A model generated the notes under the pieces. The model did no database searches and had not been told where the DNA came from. It saw only the letters and a list, made by a program, of their open reading frames with translations. Source: Adiantum capillus-veneris (Eukaryota; Streptophyta; Polypodiopsida; Polypodiales; Pteridaceae). Taken from it: a stretch of DNA of 64,000 nt. The position numbers and the translations under genes were made by a program. Positions 45,706 to 57,387 of this stretch are shown piece after piece (position 1 is the first letter of the stretch; each line of letters opens with the position of its first letter). Where the stretch lies: positions 9,835,001 through 9,899,000 of the forward strand of contig CM043969.1 of NCBI GenBank assembly GCA_014529385.2, given 5' to 3'.

Positions 45706-47050
45706 CTAAACGGACGCAAACACATCTCCGAATTGAGCTCTAACATATCTAAATGCCCATTCATATTCAACAATGTCTTTCTCTGCCTAGGCCCTTGTTG
45801 ACAGTAGTTTTTCTGCATTATGTTGCCAACATCCCGCAATCAGTTTGCTTTTGCTTTTTCCATGACACATTGTAATGCTCTGAAAAATATTTGCACCAAT
45901 CACATATTTGCTCAATGCAAAAAGAAACTGCATAGGTGCTAGTGGCTTTTGAATATGGACAATCATCTTTTAAGTTGCAAAGCTCGGGGGCCCTCCAGGG
46001 ACGTAGGGCATGCACTCTGACGCCCACATGTGGCACGCCTTCCTTAGTGAAGTAAGTCGTGATGTTCCATGGGTGCAAGTCACAGTGGATAATTCCTTTG
46101 CTGTGTGCATGTGCCATGGTCTTCACCAGAGCATCCATAAAACAAGGTGCCCAATTGAGCATATGCTTGTACATCTCTAACTCTTGCTCTGTGGAAGGGC
46201 ATCTAGGATCTTTTTTTTGAGCCACCAGTACGTTAGAGAATTTTCCTTTTGGTGGTGGAACACATGTTGACACACTCTAACATGTCACCTAGATCCATTC
46301 CATTGAAGCAAGGAAAAACAAGGGACCATGGATCTTGGTGTGTTTGTGCAATGCATCTAACAATGCCCATGTGGAACAATTGCATGCTCGCCTCTAGAGT
46401 GAAAGATTGACGGCTCTCTGCTGCATCTCCTTTGAAGTCTTTGACCACATACTGCACCTCTGGCGGCAACCAAGTGACTCCATCTATTGTGCGCTCTGAC
46501 ACAACTCCATAGCATATTTTCCCAAGCTTTCGACCACATTTGATAGCTTCAGGTGTGAGGTAAAAACAAATGGCACACTGAGACATAAAGCGTGTGTGTA
46601 GCAAATGATCCATCCTAGCTTCTGTATCTAATCTTGCACCTACTGTATCTTGAGAGGAGACTGTTGTATAAAAGATGGTTCTAGCTTTGTGGATATGGAC
46701 ATCTTGAGCATGAATATTGTGCACTCTTTTTTTATTTTGACCTCTACATGCCATATATTAGTCCAATGCTGTAGCTTGGCTAGATCTGCATCCGCTGCTG
46801 CATCAACACCCAAATCTCTTAAGCATTGTGCCATATTGCCCACAATACTATCTATTAGCCTACGGATAGTCTTTGCTTCTACAACTGAGAAGTGTGATTG
46901 AACTGCTTCAATTATCATATCAAAGAAATGATCTCTGCGTGTCTCACTCTCCAATAAAAAGGTCATCTCCTCCATGGTCTAGGCACATATGCACGTGACC
47001 AACAGAGATATGATCTTGGTTTTTAACTCCTTCATTTCCACAGGATCCAT
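45706..47050 (-). pseudogene. Protein-kinase-like pseudogene
   Basis: Minus strand, ATG at 47048-47050 (MDPVEMKELKTKIISLLVTC), then TAG in CICA*TMEEM and a helical N-terminal domain of about 110 residues. After a frameshift near 46730 (in a T run) the kinase N-lobe follows: KLGKICYGVV (glycine loop with one Gly lost), YVVKDFKGD (Lys) and FTLEASM (Glu). A second frameshift near 46255 leads to the C-lobe with AHSKGIIHCDLHPWN, where HRD reads HCD but Asp and Asn are kept, and RAPEL. No DFG is seen. A third shift near 45840 leads to LIAGCWQHNAEKLL and a double stop at 45703-45708. Partners and pathway are unknown. Confidence 0.75.
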
Positions 47051-47149
47051 GTTTGCTACAATCAACACATATTTTATGATTTTTAAAGACAACATAACTT
47101 TAAATTTTATAACAAATATATGCATCGCATTGAGATTAACGACAACAAT

Positions 47150-47960
47150 AGTTTAAAGAGTAGGCAATCATTCAATGAGAGTGCTGACACCTCCAACCTA
47201 GTAGCAGAGTTGATGCCGAGACCAACACTGAACTAACCCAACAAGACAGGGGATCATTCAATGCAACTAACAACACCTCCAACCCAATAGTAGGGTTGAT
47301 AACGATAGCAACACCGAACTAAGCCTAAAAAGCAAGGCATCCTTTGATGAAACTAAATACACCTCCAGCCCAATGGTAGAGCTGATGTCGAAAGAAACAC
47401 CAAACTAGACTAAAAGCAAGGACATCATTCAATGCAACTAACGACACCTCCAACCCAATGATAGGATTGATGCCAATAGCAACACCAAAATCAACCTAAA
47501 AAGCAACACATCATTCGATGAATCTAACGACACCTCCAACCCAATGGTAGAGCTGATGTCGAAAGATACACCAAACTAGCGTAAAAAGCAAGGACATCAT
47601 TCAATGAATCTAACGACACCTTCAGTACAGGAGTAGAACTCATACCAAAAGAAACATTGAGCTAGCCTATTAGCACGAACACCACTAATAAAACACACTA
47701 ATAAAACACAGAAAGCATTCTATTAGCTTGTACAACGATACTCCTAGTCAAACAATAGAACTGATGCCAAAAACAAGGTTAATAGAATTATCTATAAATT
47801 GAACATAACCAAATATGTTCAACAACGACAATTTTGTCCAAAATAGAACTGATGCTGGAGTGAACGCAATCGACACGTTATAAAATACTGTTGGCTGGTC
47901 TAGGATTTCACAATGACTCTTTCGGTCCAATATTAGGACCGATGCTGATGTGAAAAGCAA
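47150..47960. repeat. Degenerate minisatellite, period ~86 bp
   Basis: The word ATCATTCAATG (or close variants) recurs near 47165, 47251, 47338, 47423, 47509 and 47595, each followed by ACACCTCCAACCCAATGGTA and GCTGATGTCGAAAGAAACAC. More diverged units (GAACTGATGCC, GGACCGATGCTG) continue to 47960. 86 is not a multiple of three and units contain stops, so it is not a protein repeat. It sits just upstream of the kinase start on the minus strand. Confidence 0.88.
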
Positions 47961-48149
47961 GATCAACCTACTTTTAAAACTACAAAAAATAGTTATTAAA
48001 AAAATTTATATTAGTTTAAAAACAAAATATTAAAAGAGCGTACGAAAGTTAACGAAAATTAATACCATAGTTTTGTTTTTTTCCTTGTGAGGACACCTGT
48101 GCAAATAAAAACTCAAAGGTTAGAATTGTGAGGAGAATGGGGCCCCTAG

Positions 48150-48310
48150 GAGACCTATTTATAGGTACCCTGGCAACCCACCGGGCTACGAAGCGGGACC
48201 ATCGGGGCCACAACCCACCGGGTATCTGAAGTATCTTGCCGCGTCCCGGTGGGCAAAGACGATATCCCAACGGGAAAATCTCACCGAGCCTCCCGGTCTT
48301 CTTCATGTCA
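48150..48310 (-). promoter_or_regulatory. CCCGNNGGG cluster with TATA-like box, minus strand
   Basis: Reading downwards on the minus strand: CCCGTTGGG, CCCACCGGG, CCCGGTGGG, CCCCGATGG, CCCGGTGGG, then TATAAATAG (48165-48157) inside ACCTATAAATAGGT. It points towards the minisatellite and the kinase pseudogene. It could be a promoter or a transposon end. Confidence 0.42.
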
Positions 48311-49827
48311 CCATGCCAATTTTTGTGGATGTAAAGACTTGTGAATTGAGAATTTTGTGAAGTAACAGCGTGATTCCAAAAAAGAGATGTGTTTACATGA
48401 ATTTGAAATCCTTGTCCTCGACAAAGCAATGTTCGATATAGGATCAGAAGGTTGAACTGTTTATTCAAGCTGCTGATCCACAACTTCAGAAGAGTTTGGT
48501 GCAATTGCTGGAGGATTCAACATGTGAATTGGGCTTAATATCTGATTGGAAGATAATCACTAAAGCGGTGAATATGTTTGTGAAATGACACATGAGAGTT
48601 TGTAAGATGATTGTGGCTGATGTCTTGGATGTTGTGGAAGAGGAAACTAAGGAGAAATCATCCTTGACAATACCCAAAGTGGAGGAATCAGTTCTTGAAG
48701 AACTGGTGAAAGGTATTCAAGAGTTAAATTTGAATTTCAAAGCTGTAAAATTTGAAGGGTTAGATGTAAATGGATTTACTTCGGAGCCTAGGCAGCAACC
48801 TCCACACAAAGATTGGAATCAATGCATGTTGTGTGATAGTGAAGGCCATAGATATGTTAAGAAGTGTGATGAATTTGATGAAGCTTACAAAAGGAATGTG
48901 GTTTTTTGAAAGGACAATAAGATTTACCTCAGGGCAACAAGTGAGATGCTACACTTGAACCTTGGTAGGGGCGTCATGAAAAAGCTAGTTGAAGAAATAA
49001 AGCATAATATTGCTCTTGTGGAAGCATCTACATATGGGTTGCAGGTTTTTGGAAAGGGAGATGATGATGGTGCAGGTACAAAGGGCCAATTGTGGCCTTC
49101 TACTTTGAAGACATCAGAAGTAGGTAAGGTATTTAATGGGAAGATATCACAAGTAGGGAACTCTATTCACAAAACCACGGGGTGGACTGATCCAGTGGAT
49201 TCCCTCTCAATATATGCATTTATTGCTAAGTCTCAAGATAATGAGGCTATGGTGGAAGAAAAGAGGAAAAGGGATGAATAAGTTGTAGGGACATCAAAAA
49301 GGGCAACACGATTCGGCAACAAGAATGAGGAAGGTCCTGCTCGTAAGCCTGCTCTTGAAGTGGTTATGGAGGAAGCACCCAAGGACAAAAATCAAGGTAA
49401 GCCCAGGGGACCCTCGTATAAGCTTAAATATGATATTGAATTGGCTTCAGATCTAAAGAAAGTTTTTGAAGAGGGAATCCTGAATAGCAAAGTGGAGCTC
49501 ACATTGGGTGATATTCTGGGAATTGCCAAATGCGAGTTGCATGAGGAGATCAATGATATTATCAAGAGGAAGTGGAAGATACCAAGTGAGCAGGAGCCAG
49601 AATCAGTTAAGAGCCAGATGGTTCAACACATTGAAGTAATCCTACAAAATTATGAAGAATATTTGGCAGATCTTGAAGAAGAAGAGTCGAGGTCTGTGGT
49701 GGTTTCAAACCCAATTGTACATGAGGTAAGACACGTTCAATTTAATGATGAGAAAGAGAATGAAATTATACCCAGAGTCACTTTTCAAGGACTCATTGGG
49801 CAAGGGCAACAACCAAAATTATTGTGA
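48310..49827 (+). pseudogene. DUF4100-type gypsy copy 2: gag
   Basis: The relic start (ENFVK, LSSTK, VELFIQAADPQLQKSLVQLL) is followed by VLEELVKGIQELNLNF. A knuckle-like CMLCDSEGHRYVKKC at about 48826-48870 (CX2CX4HX5C) may bind RNA. TGWTDPVDSLSIYAFIAKSQ and LKYDIELASDLKKVFEEGIL follow. The last part (49360-49827) is open for 155 codons. The same blocks occur in copy 1. I know this arrangement from moss and lycophyte proteins annotated DUF4100; function beyond a gag role is not established here. Confidence 0.75.
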
Positions 49828-50279
49828 AGCTTGGTGACATTGAAGAACCGGTCCTAGCACTAATAGATCATGGATTGAAGATAAATTTGATGGAAAAAAA
49901 CTTGCACAAAAATGGGAAATAGCCTATTGATGTAGACCACGGTTGGCGGATTCGAGCTACCAACATGCTTCTAGGTGACCTCTATGGTGCATGTTCAAAT
50001 AATAAGATAACTATAGGGGAGGTCGGTGATGAGCAAAATTTCTTTATACAGGAGCATTCCTCCTACCCATTGATTTTGGGACAACCATACATTATGGTTG
50101 TGTGGATGGAAAACAAGGTGCTGGATGGTGGCTCAGCCTATGCTAGGGTTAGGAGCCGAGATGGTAAGAAAGCGGTTCAATTCTTGATTGTATGTGTTGA
50201 CCATGCCAAGAATAAAGATAGTTTACATGATCATCCATTGTCGAAGATACGCAAGGAGTTCCATGGATTGCCACTATAA
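49828..50279 (+). pseudogene. DUF4100-type gypsy copy 2: protease
   Basis: TKIIVKLGDIEEPVLALIDHG carries the candidate catalytic Asp in Asp-His-Gly in place of Asp-Ser/Thr-Gly. After a TAG in NGK*PIDVDHGW, the frame continues LYGACSNNKITIGEV, SSYPLILGQPYI and ARVRSRDGKKAVQFL. LILGQP is the conserved C-terminal protease motif. The His appears to be a family feature rather than a lesion, but I have only one copy to judge by. Confidence 0.75.
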
Positions 50280-51100
50280 AGCAGGAATATGGTGGTACAA
50301 GTGAGCAGAAGTTCTCGCAAGGAGAAGCTTTCTCTTTAGGGTTTTTGGGGTTAACATCAGAAGATTCAATATCTTACATAAAATTTAATGATTTTCCGAA
50401 GTGGGACAAGTGATATGTTTCAAGTATCCAAAGTGAATTGCAGGGATGTGATGTGATTGAATAAGATGATATGATTTTAGGGATCTTTTAAGAGGTATCT
50501 TATGTAGATACTATGTCAAAGCTTGAGGAGATCATGCAATACAGGTTACAAAGCAGAACTGATGTGGTTAAGATCCACCCAATGGATGTATGAAGAGCTG
50601 GGAATATCTGAGGCACTCGTGAATATTGAGGATGATTCAGGTAATGTAGTTGAAGCACAGGTAGAGATGAAGTACAAGACTGTTGCAAAGAAAGTGAGAC
50701 CGATGGCTACACCTCTATCAGAAGAAAGTGATGGGGTGATAAAAGAAGCTTCTCCACCGATGGCTACACCTCTATCAGAAGGAAGTGATGGGGTGATAAA
50801 AGAAGCTTCTCGACTGCCTATGCTTAGGAATCCCAAGAACATTGGGAATAAATTTAGTAAGTAGACATTGCAGTAGCTAAAGATTGGAGAAGATGGTTTC
50901 CTCAACAAAGAGGAAATCAAGTGCTTTCAAGGTATGCTCACAAAACATGATAAAATTTTTTCTTTTGAGACAAGTGAGATTGGATGTGTGGATCCAAGTG
51001 TTATTTCACGTATGGCTATATTCATTGTTCCTCACATGCCATGGAGCTTACGTTCTATGCAAGTCCTAAAGCTCACTTGCCGAAGATGACTAATTTGCTT
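50280..51100 (+). other. Linker between protease and RT in gypsy copy 2
   Basis: A frame at 50523-50864 includes a 48-bp direct duplication (MATPLSEESDGVIKEAS / MATPLSEGSDGVIKEAS, 50703-50809). The rest is broken coding sequence leading into RT. Confidence 0.55.
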
Positions 51101-51780
51101 AATGAGAAGATGTAAATGGGAATTTTGGAGCCATTGTGTGCGCCATACTCCAACCAATGGTTCATAGTTCCAACAAAAAATGGTACTTTAAGTTTCATAC
51201 AAGATATACAGTGGATTAACAAGGTAAAAATCCACAATGTGGTTACTGGCCCAATTGTGGATGAATTTGATGAGGCCTTTGCAGGTAGATCTATTTACTC
51301 TATGGGTGATATTTATTCTAGATACGACCAATTTTAGTTAGCTTTGGAGATCATGGATCTCACTATGACGCATACACCTCTTGGTTTGGTAAGGATGTGC
51401 ACTCTACCATAGGGTGCTACTGATTTAGTATCTCATATGATGAACAATATGAATAAGGTATCATGGGATTATATTACTCATATTACTTTGCCTTTCATTG
51501 ATGATCTACCAATTAAAGGATGTGAAGAAGGATCCAAAGACGAGGTAAAAGATGAGAGGGGGTGCTGGCGGTTTATTGCTCAACATATTGCTGACTGTGA
51601 TGCTATTTTATCCAAACTAGAAGAAGTTAACACTTTCAAGGCAAAAATAAACTTTTGGTGCTAAAGAGGTCTTAATTCTGGGGCGTATGTGTGGCCCAAA
51701 TGGAAGATGACCAAGTCCGGTTAAAGTTGAAGCTATACAAAAGATAAAAGAAACATGCACGTCGACTAAAGTTTGGAGGT
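51101..51780 (+). pseudogene. DUF4100-type gypsy copy 2: reverse transcriptase
   Basis: MGILEPLCAPYSNQWFIVPTK opens RT; DEFDEAFAGRSIYSMGDIYS is the palm motif usually reading D.FSGY. The catalytic box is LPFIDDLPIKG (FIDD, 51494-51505). Stops at 51335 and 51410 and a frameshift near 51663 break it. Confidence 0.85.
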
Positions 51781-52560
51781 TTTTGGGTTCATGTGTATTT
51801 TGTCATATTTGGTCGCCACACTTTGCTCATGTTGTAGAGGTGCTTTATCAATTGCTAAGGAAGGGTAAAAGGTTTGTATTGGAAGAAGCTCATACGATGG
51901 CCATCAAAAAATTGAAAATGATGCTTTTCAAGGCTCCTACCTTGAGAAAGGTTGACTATAAGTATGGAAGGCGGGTGATCTTAACCATGAACACTATCCC
52001 AAAAGGTATTGGTTGGGCTATAGGTCAAGATGATGTAGAAGGACACGAGTATGAAGTTTGATTTGGAGCAAAGGTGCTCAATTCTCATCAACAAGGTTAC
52101 CCACAGGTTATGAGAGAACTTTGGGGTGTTGTTACTACTCTAAGGTTTGATAAAGAATATTTTATAGGAGCTTCAATCGTGGTAGAGACATATTGCTTGC
52201 CACTAATAGGGATGATTGAAAATTGCTCTACTCCGGACATTGCCCTGCTACAATGGATAGACTACATTAAGTCTCTTAACCCTATATTTTGTCATATTGC
52301 AGGCAAAAATAATCGTGTTGCAGATATGTTATCAAGAGCTAGGTTTGAAGATGAAGAAGATATGCTGACCACAAGTGATGATGTTGGCTTGAAGCTCTAC
52401 ACGTCTTCTTATCTACATGAAAATTGTGGTAATAGTGCACATATTTTTGAGGTATTTTCTGGGGAGTTCTATGATGGAGAGTGGATTTTGATCGGTCGCT
52501 ACCTTAGCACTCTTACTATAAGCATAAAGGGTGATCGGATCAAGAGTATAAAAGGATAAG
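51781..52560 (+). pseudogene. DUF4100-type gypsy copy 2: RNase H
   Basis: FKAPTLRKVDYKYGRRVILT and IPKGIGWAIGQ correspond to the start of the RT-linked RNase H, followed after a stop at 52059 by LNSHQQGYPQVMRELWGVVT and HIAGKNNRVADMLSRARFED, the usual end of the domain (N..AD.LSR). Confidence 0.85.
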
Positions 52561-53820
52561 GAAGATGGCTTGTGGCTATTTTCTGAAGGATGGACATTTA
52601 TGGAAGCAACCAAAGCAACGAGCAGGGTACCACAATGGATCTTTGTGATGAAGAGACTCAACAATAGGTTATCAAAGAATTTCATGAAAGTTTATGGGCT
52701 GGACACAGAGGATTCTGGGCAAATTTTGTCAAAATTAAGGATCGTATTGGTGGAAAGGTATGTATAAATATGTGGCTCAGTTTGTGGAGATATGCTTAGT
52801 ATGCCAACAATATTCTAATGTGCATCATCGAGATGGACTGCATCCCACTTATCCACTGGCTATGCACTACAAGTGGGTGGTTGACCTAACCACCATGCCA
52901 GTAGGTGTTTGGCAAATGCGGTACATTGTTCTTTCCAGAGAAGATCTTACTAATCAGGTGGAAGGTAGAGCTTTGTGTACCAAAGCTACCGGAATTGTAT
53001 GCAAGTTCTTGCTTGAGGATGTTATTTCCAAGTATGGATGTGTTGGTAGAATTACTGCTGATAGAGGAGAGCTGGATGCAGATGAAGCTCAGAAGTTTTT
53101 CGCTCGCTTGGACAGTAAATTGGCTCTCACTATAGCATACAATCCAGAGGGTAATGGTAAAAGTGAAAGAGGGCATCTGCCTATTGTTAAAGCTTTAGCA
53201 AACTCATGCCAGGGACATATGGTGATTGGCCTAAACTCATACCATTTGCTTTATGAGTTGATCGCACAACACATATTTTTGCTATAGGTTTTATGCCATT
53301 TGAGCTAATGTATGGGAGAAAACCCATTATGCCTAAAGAGTAAGCGATTATTTCTTGGACCATAATGCCATGACAAGAAGAAATTTGCTTGCTTTCCGCA
53401 TTCACCAACTTGAAAGGCATTAGGAAGATATTGAAGAGGCTAAAGTGAAGCTTAAGGAAGCAAGGTTAAAGAATAAAGCAACATTGGATGATAAATACAG
53501 ACTACAACCTCATGCTATTAAAGATGTGGATTGGATCCTTGTATATAATAGTAGCCTAGATAACCGGTACACTACTATGCAAAAGATGGTTAAACGATGG
53601 TTTGGACCATATATAGTACTTCATGTTTATGATAATGCAACATATAAGCTATGTGATCTGGATGGCATTGAGCTCAAGGTGCCTATTGCAGGAAAAAGAG
53701 TTAAGTTGTTTATGCAACAAGAAGGTGAGATTGATAGTGAATATCTCAACACAAATTAACCTCTTGAAGATAATGCTATGTATGCATCAGACGATGAGTG
53801 TGCTGATGCTACTTAAGTGA
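52561..53820 (+). pseudogene. DUF4100-type gypsy copy 2: integrase
   Basis: The zinc-binding region includes GHRGFWANFVK and CLVCQQYSNVHHRDGLHP. The catalytic core keeps D (WVVDLTTMPVG), D (ITADRGELDADEAQ) and E (NPEGNGKSERGH). After TAG 53285 and further stops, a GPY/F-type C-terminal domain reads VKRWFGPYIVLHVYDNATYK with no chromodomain. The frame 52760-53287 is open for 175 codons. Confidence 0.85.
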
Positions 53821-53863
53821 AATTGGCACAGATCGGAGGTTGTGTAGGTTAAGAGGGGGTGGA

Positions 53864-55204
53864 TGTCGTGCAGCTCCGCTCCCATGCTAAGAACAATACT
53901 AGAAAGATGCACATTGAGCTTAATTGAAACTTACCTAATTAATGATCAGTGTTAATGGCTTCCTAACAAGCTAGTTTTATGATTAATGTATGCCAAATGC
54001 ATCTTTAAAGGATTTGATTATGCTAAAAAAGGAGTATGATAGAGGTGATCATATATGGGATATTATGATCTATAACTATAGTGCTTGAAGTGCTCTACCG
54101 ACATGTATTTACGGCTCATCCATTGGAGCTACGGTGAAGAAGTTATTGGAGTTTGAATTTTGAGTTAATTGCAGATCCCTATCGGATTGGGCAAGTGCAG
54201 CTTAGGGATTAAAGATGAAGAGAATGGATGGTCTTGTAGTGCTAACTTTGTGGAATGCGTCAATCTTTTTAGATCAATGATTGGAGCTCTAGTCGCCGAG
54301 ATATTGGCTGTTAAAGATTCACCAAGGGCCAATTCCGTACGAGTCAAGTCCGCTCGGTCCGTGTGAAATTTGGTAAATATCGATAGAAAGAGATGCTGAT
54401 ATGGCTGTGGCAAGAATCTCAGGAAAGTTTTAACCGAATGCAATGGAAAGACCTTCTGCCAAATCCAATCACCTATACTTGCATCTTGCAAGCAAGTAAC
54501 TTCATGATGATATTGTCGGCTAGGGGTTGCTAAACAATAATCATTGCTTTGGCCGATGTGTATACCTAATGTGGTGCACATTAGGAGGTGCCTTGATTAA
54601 TATGACCAACAAGTGCCAGTAACCCAAATGGCCGCCCAAAGGCTTCAAATATTGGCCGCCCAAAACCCTTAAGGGGTTACTGTTTAGTGGGAAAAGAAAA
54701 AAAAGGGAGGCATGGCGTGCAGGCAACGAATGGTGCAAGGGAGAGAGAGAGAGTAGCTCGCACTGGCCTAGGGAAATCTCGGATGAGATTCGCAATGAAA
54801 CAAAAGTTGTGAAGCATGGCGAGGTGACCCTATTCAACATCATATTCAGTAGTTATCATATAGCTCCAGTTTCACCTTGCCACATCCATAAGAGCTCCCT
54901 AGCAACGATGGTGCCATCGTTGCTTCGGTAGGGGAGCCTATTTATGGAGATTACATGCAAAGGGAAGAGCATACTAAATGGGGGGGGGGGGGGGGGGATT
55001 GCATGAGGAAGAAGGAGGTTTGAACATGAGGAGGAGCAAGAGGAAGGAGGGCTTGCAATCTCTTGCTCTTGACCTCAAGGAGAAAGGACTTCATCTCTTT
55101 CTCTCTCGCTCTCGTGATCAAGAAAGAAAGGACTTGACCTCTTTATCTCTCACTCTCGACATCAAGGAGGAAGGGAACGATCGCTTTCTCAGAGCAAGGA
55201 AGGA
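53864..55204 (+). repeat. 3' LTR of DUF4100-type gypsy copy 2, truncated by gypsy B
   Basis: It begins TGTCGTGCAGCTCCGCTCCC and parallels 33177-34590, including ATTAATGATCAGTGTTAATG, GAGCCTATTTATGGAG (TATA-like, 54939 region) and a G run at 54980-54997. It ends at GGAAGGAGTGAAT, where a long (CT)n begins; in copy 3 the same point has only CTCTCTCT before GGGAGCAAGG. The rest of the LTR should lie beyond gypsy B, outside this window. Confidence 0.8.
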
Positions 55205-55208
55205 GTGA

Positions 55209-55386
<178 letters not shown>

Positions 55387-55779
55387 TGTTACGGCATTAG
55401 CCGCACATGCGGTCCTGCGGAGGTCTGGACACTGCGGATCACGAGTTATGCCGTATGCGGCGGCCGTAGCGGCAGTTCTTCACAGGATATCATGGGACAG
55501 GAGTGTGTGCACCGTTCTCGATCTGCGCTGGAGCAGCGGTTGTATATGGAGGGGCATACCTGTGTTTTGATGTAACTCAACCAATCTCTATGATATTCAT
55601 GGCATCTACTGTTGTAACTCTATGTCTGGATCACACATGAATGAAGCAAGAGGTGTTCTGTGCTTGCGTACTGTGTACTTACTTCTATTGTCATTCTATA
55701 TGTTGATGTTCATATAATGTAGTTACGGGTAATCATTCCCGTAATGTCTATTGCTCCTGTGTGGGCAATAGCCATTACA
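55387..55779 (+). repeat. Gypsy B 5' LTR
   Basis: 393 bp, from TGTTACGGCATTAGCC to GGGCAATAGCCATTACA; the ends are near-inverted (TGTTACGGC / GCCATTACA). With no 3' LTR to compare, the 5' border rests on these ends and on the change from (CT)n. Confidence 0.65.
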
Positions 55780-55781
55780 TC

Positions 55782-55797
55782 TGGCGACCACGATGAG
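55782..55797 (+). promoter_or_regulatory. Gypsy B primer binding site candidate
   Basis: TGGCGACCACGATGAG starts two bases after the LTR end, with the TGG expected opposite a tRNA CCA. The tRNA is not identified. Confidence 0.6.
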
Positions 55798-55823
55798 TGA
55801 TGGATGACCTGCGATGAATATGC

Positions 55824-57378
55824 ATGCGCACTAGGTCGCAAGGTCCACCTGACCCTGTGGTTCCAATTGTAGGAAGACGTCGGAGGAGAGGCAGTTCGGA
55901 TGAATTTGTTTTTTCTTCACCGCAGATTGAGGAATCTGTATGTCCATCACCAATCCCAATGCGTGGTAGGCGGTTGCAGCGAGCGAGGCGTACTCCACGC
56001 AGTCAGTCATGTCCTCCTGTCGTACGTTCCCCCTCACCCACACAGGTTGCTCCACCACCGTCTCCGGTAAGCAATCCGGGGGTATCTCCGCCACTGTCTC
56101 CACCTCCTAGTGCTCGTCAGCTTTTTCCGGGAGGAGGAGGAACAATTGGGCAAGGGGTGATGGCTCATCCTCAGATTAAGTATAGTCGGTTTCGAGGTCT
56201 TTTGAGCGAAGACCCTGATGCACATTTGCGCCACTTTAATAAAGCTTATGGATTGAATCATCCTGGGGTGGTGATTCCTCTCCATCAGCAATCAGTGTTT
56301 GAATCTACACTCTTGAGGAAAGCTGCGAAATGGTTGTCCGAATACCCTGATGATCATTTTCAGACGTATGCTAACGGATCCATAGCGTTTCTACGAAGGT
56401 TTCGAACGGAAAAGACAGTCCCTCAAAATTTGGAAAAGCTTCGAACGCTCCGACAGAAGTCATTGCCAGTGGAGGATTACGCTGCAAAATTTCGGATGCT
56501 TTTGCAGAGGGTACCTCATGCACAAAGGCCGGCAGCCGAAGTGCTGAATGATTATTTTTTGCGGGGGCTCAACAAGGATCTCAGAACGTCTATGGCAACA
56601 GTGGATAAGGTAACTACTCCACTAGATAATGTAATCGCTAGGGCTGTAGTAGCAGGAGAGGCTTTAGAGGATACAGAATCTCTAAAGAAGTCAAAGAAAA
56701 AAGACAGGAAGAAATCTCATCGCAAGTCGCAAGACAGTGGCAGTGATAGTTCATAGTCGAAATCCGCAGTATCAGATTCCTCGGACTCAGGCAACAGCGA
56801 TTCCGGAAAAGAATCGAAAGAGACACCGCGGAAAAAATTCCAACGTCACGGGAAAGGTGTTTCATCCGGATCGTCGGAATCGGCTGCGGTGGCTAAAAGT
56901 CTGAAGGAACTATGGTGTACCCAATGTCCGAATCCAGGCCAGGCTGCTCAGGAGTGCGCAATGAATCAGAAGTGGTGTGCGATTTGCATGACCAATACCC
57001 ATAATACAGTGGAATGTTATTTCAATGGCCGGGGTTGTCGGAGTCGAGGGGACTCTTCTACCTGGCAACAACCACAGATAGGGCAGGGACAAGAGCCTGC
57101 TGTGGCGATGGCTCATGCTCATACATCAGAGACGCCTGTGCAAGGTCAAGCAGGAGGACGGGGGTCAAGGGGGAGCACGAGGTCACGAAAGAGATGGCCG
57201 AGATCCTAATCGCCCCAAGACATGCCTTTTTTGTTTGGGGGATGGACACTGGCGATCCGAGTGTACTGAAGCTATGGAATACGATCGAAAGAAGCAGGAA
57301 CGCGCTGCAGGGAAACAGCCTAGTGTGGCTATGGTTCAGATTGAAGGACTGGAGGAGTCTGATCCAGTGGTTTCATGA
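55824..57378 (+). pseudogene. gag: Gypsy B gag with zinc knuckles
   Basis: ATG at 55824 (MRTRSQGPPDP), a basic and Pro-rich N-terminus (residues 1-105), then a retrotrans-gag domain (RHFNKAYGLNH, LRKAAKWLSEYPDDHFQ, FLRGLNKDLR). TAG at 56754 interrupts a Ser/Lys-rich linker; the same frame resumes to 57209 with one degenerate knuckle (CTQCPNPGQAAQEC, His replaced by Gln) and one normal one (CAICMTNTHNTVEC). After a frameshift near 57150 a third knuckle reads CLFCLGDGHWRSEC. The protein would package the RNA. Confidence 0.87.
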
Positions 57379-57387
57379 ATCACGCGA

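Larger units (their letters stand above)
48310..53862 (+). mobile_element. DUF4100-type Ty3/gypsy copy 2, internal region
   Basis: Gag remnant, protease, RT, RNase H and integrase in gypsy order, followed by a purine tract (AAGAGGGGGTGGA, 53851-53863) and a 3' LTR at 53864. The 5' LTR and gag N-terminus are missing; homology to copy 3 gag starts near 48310. Frameshifts and stops are frequent. Confidence 0.85.
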
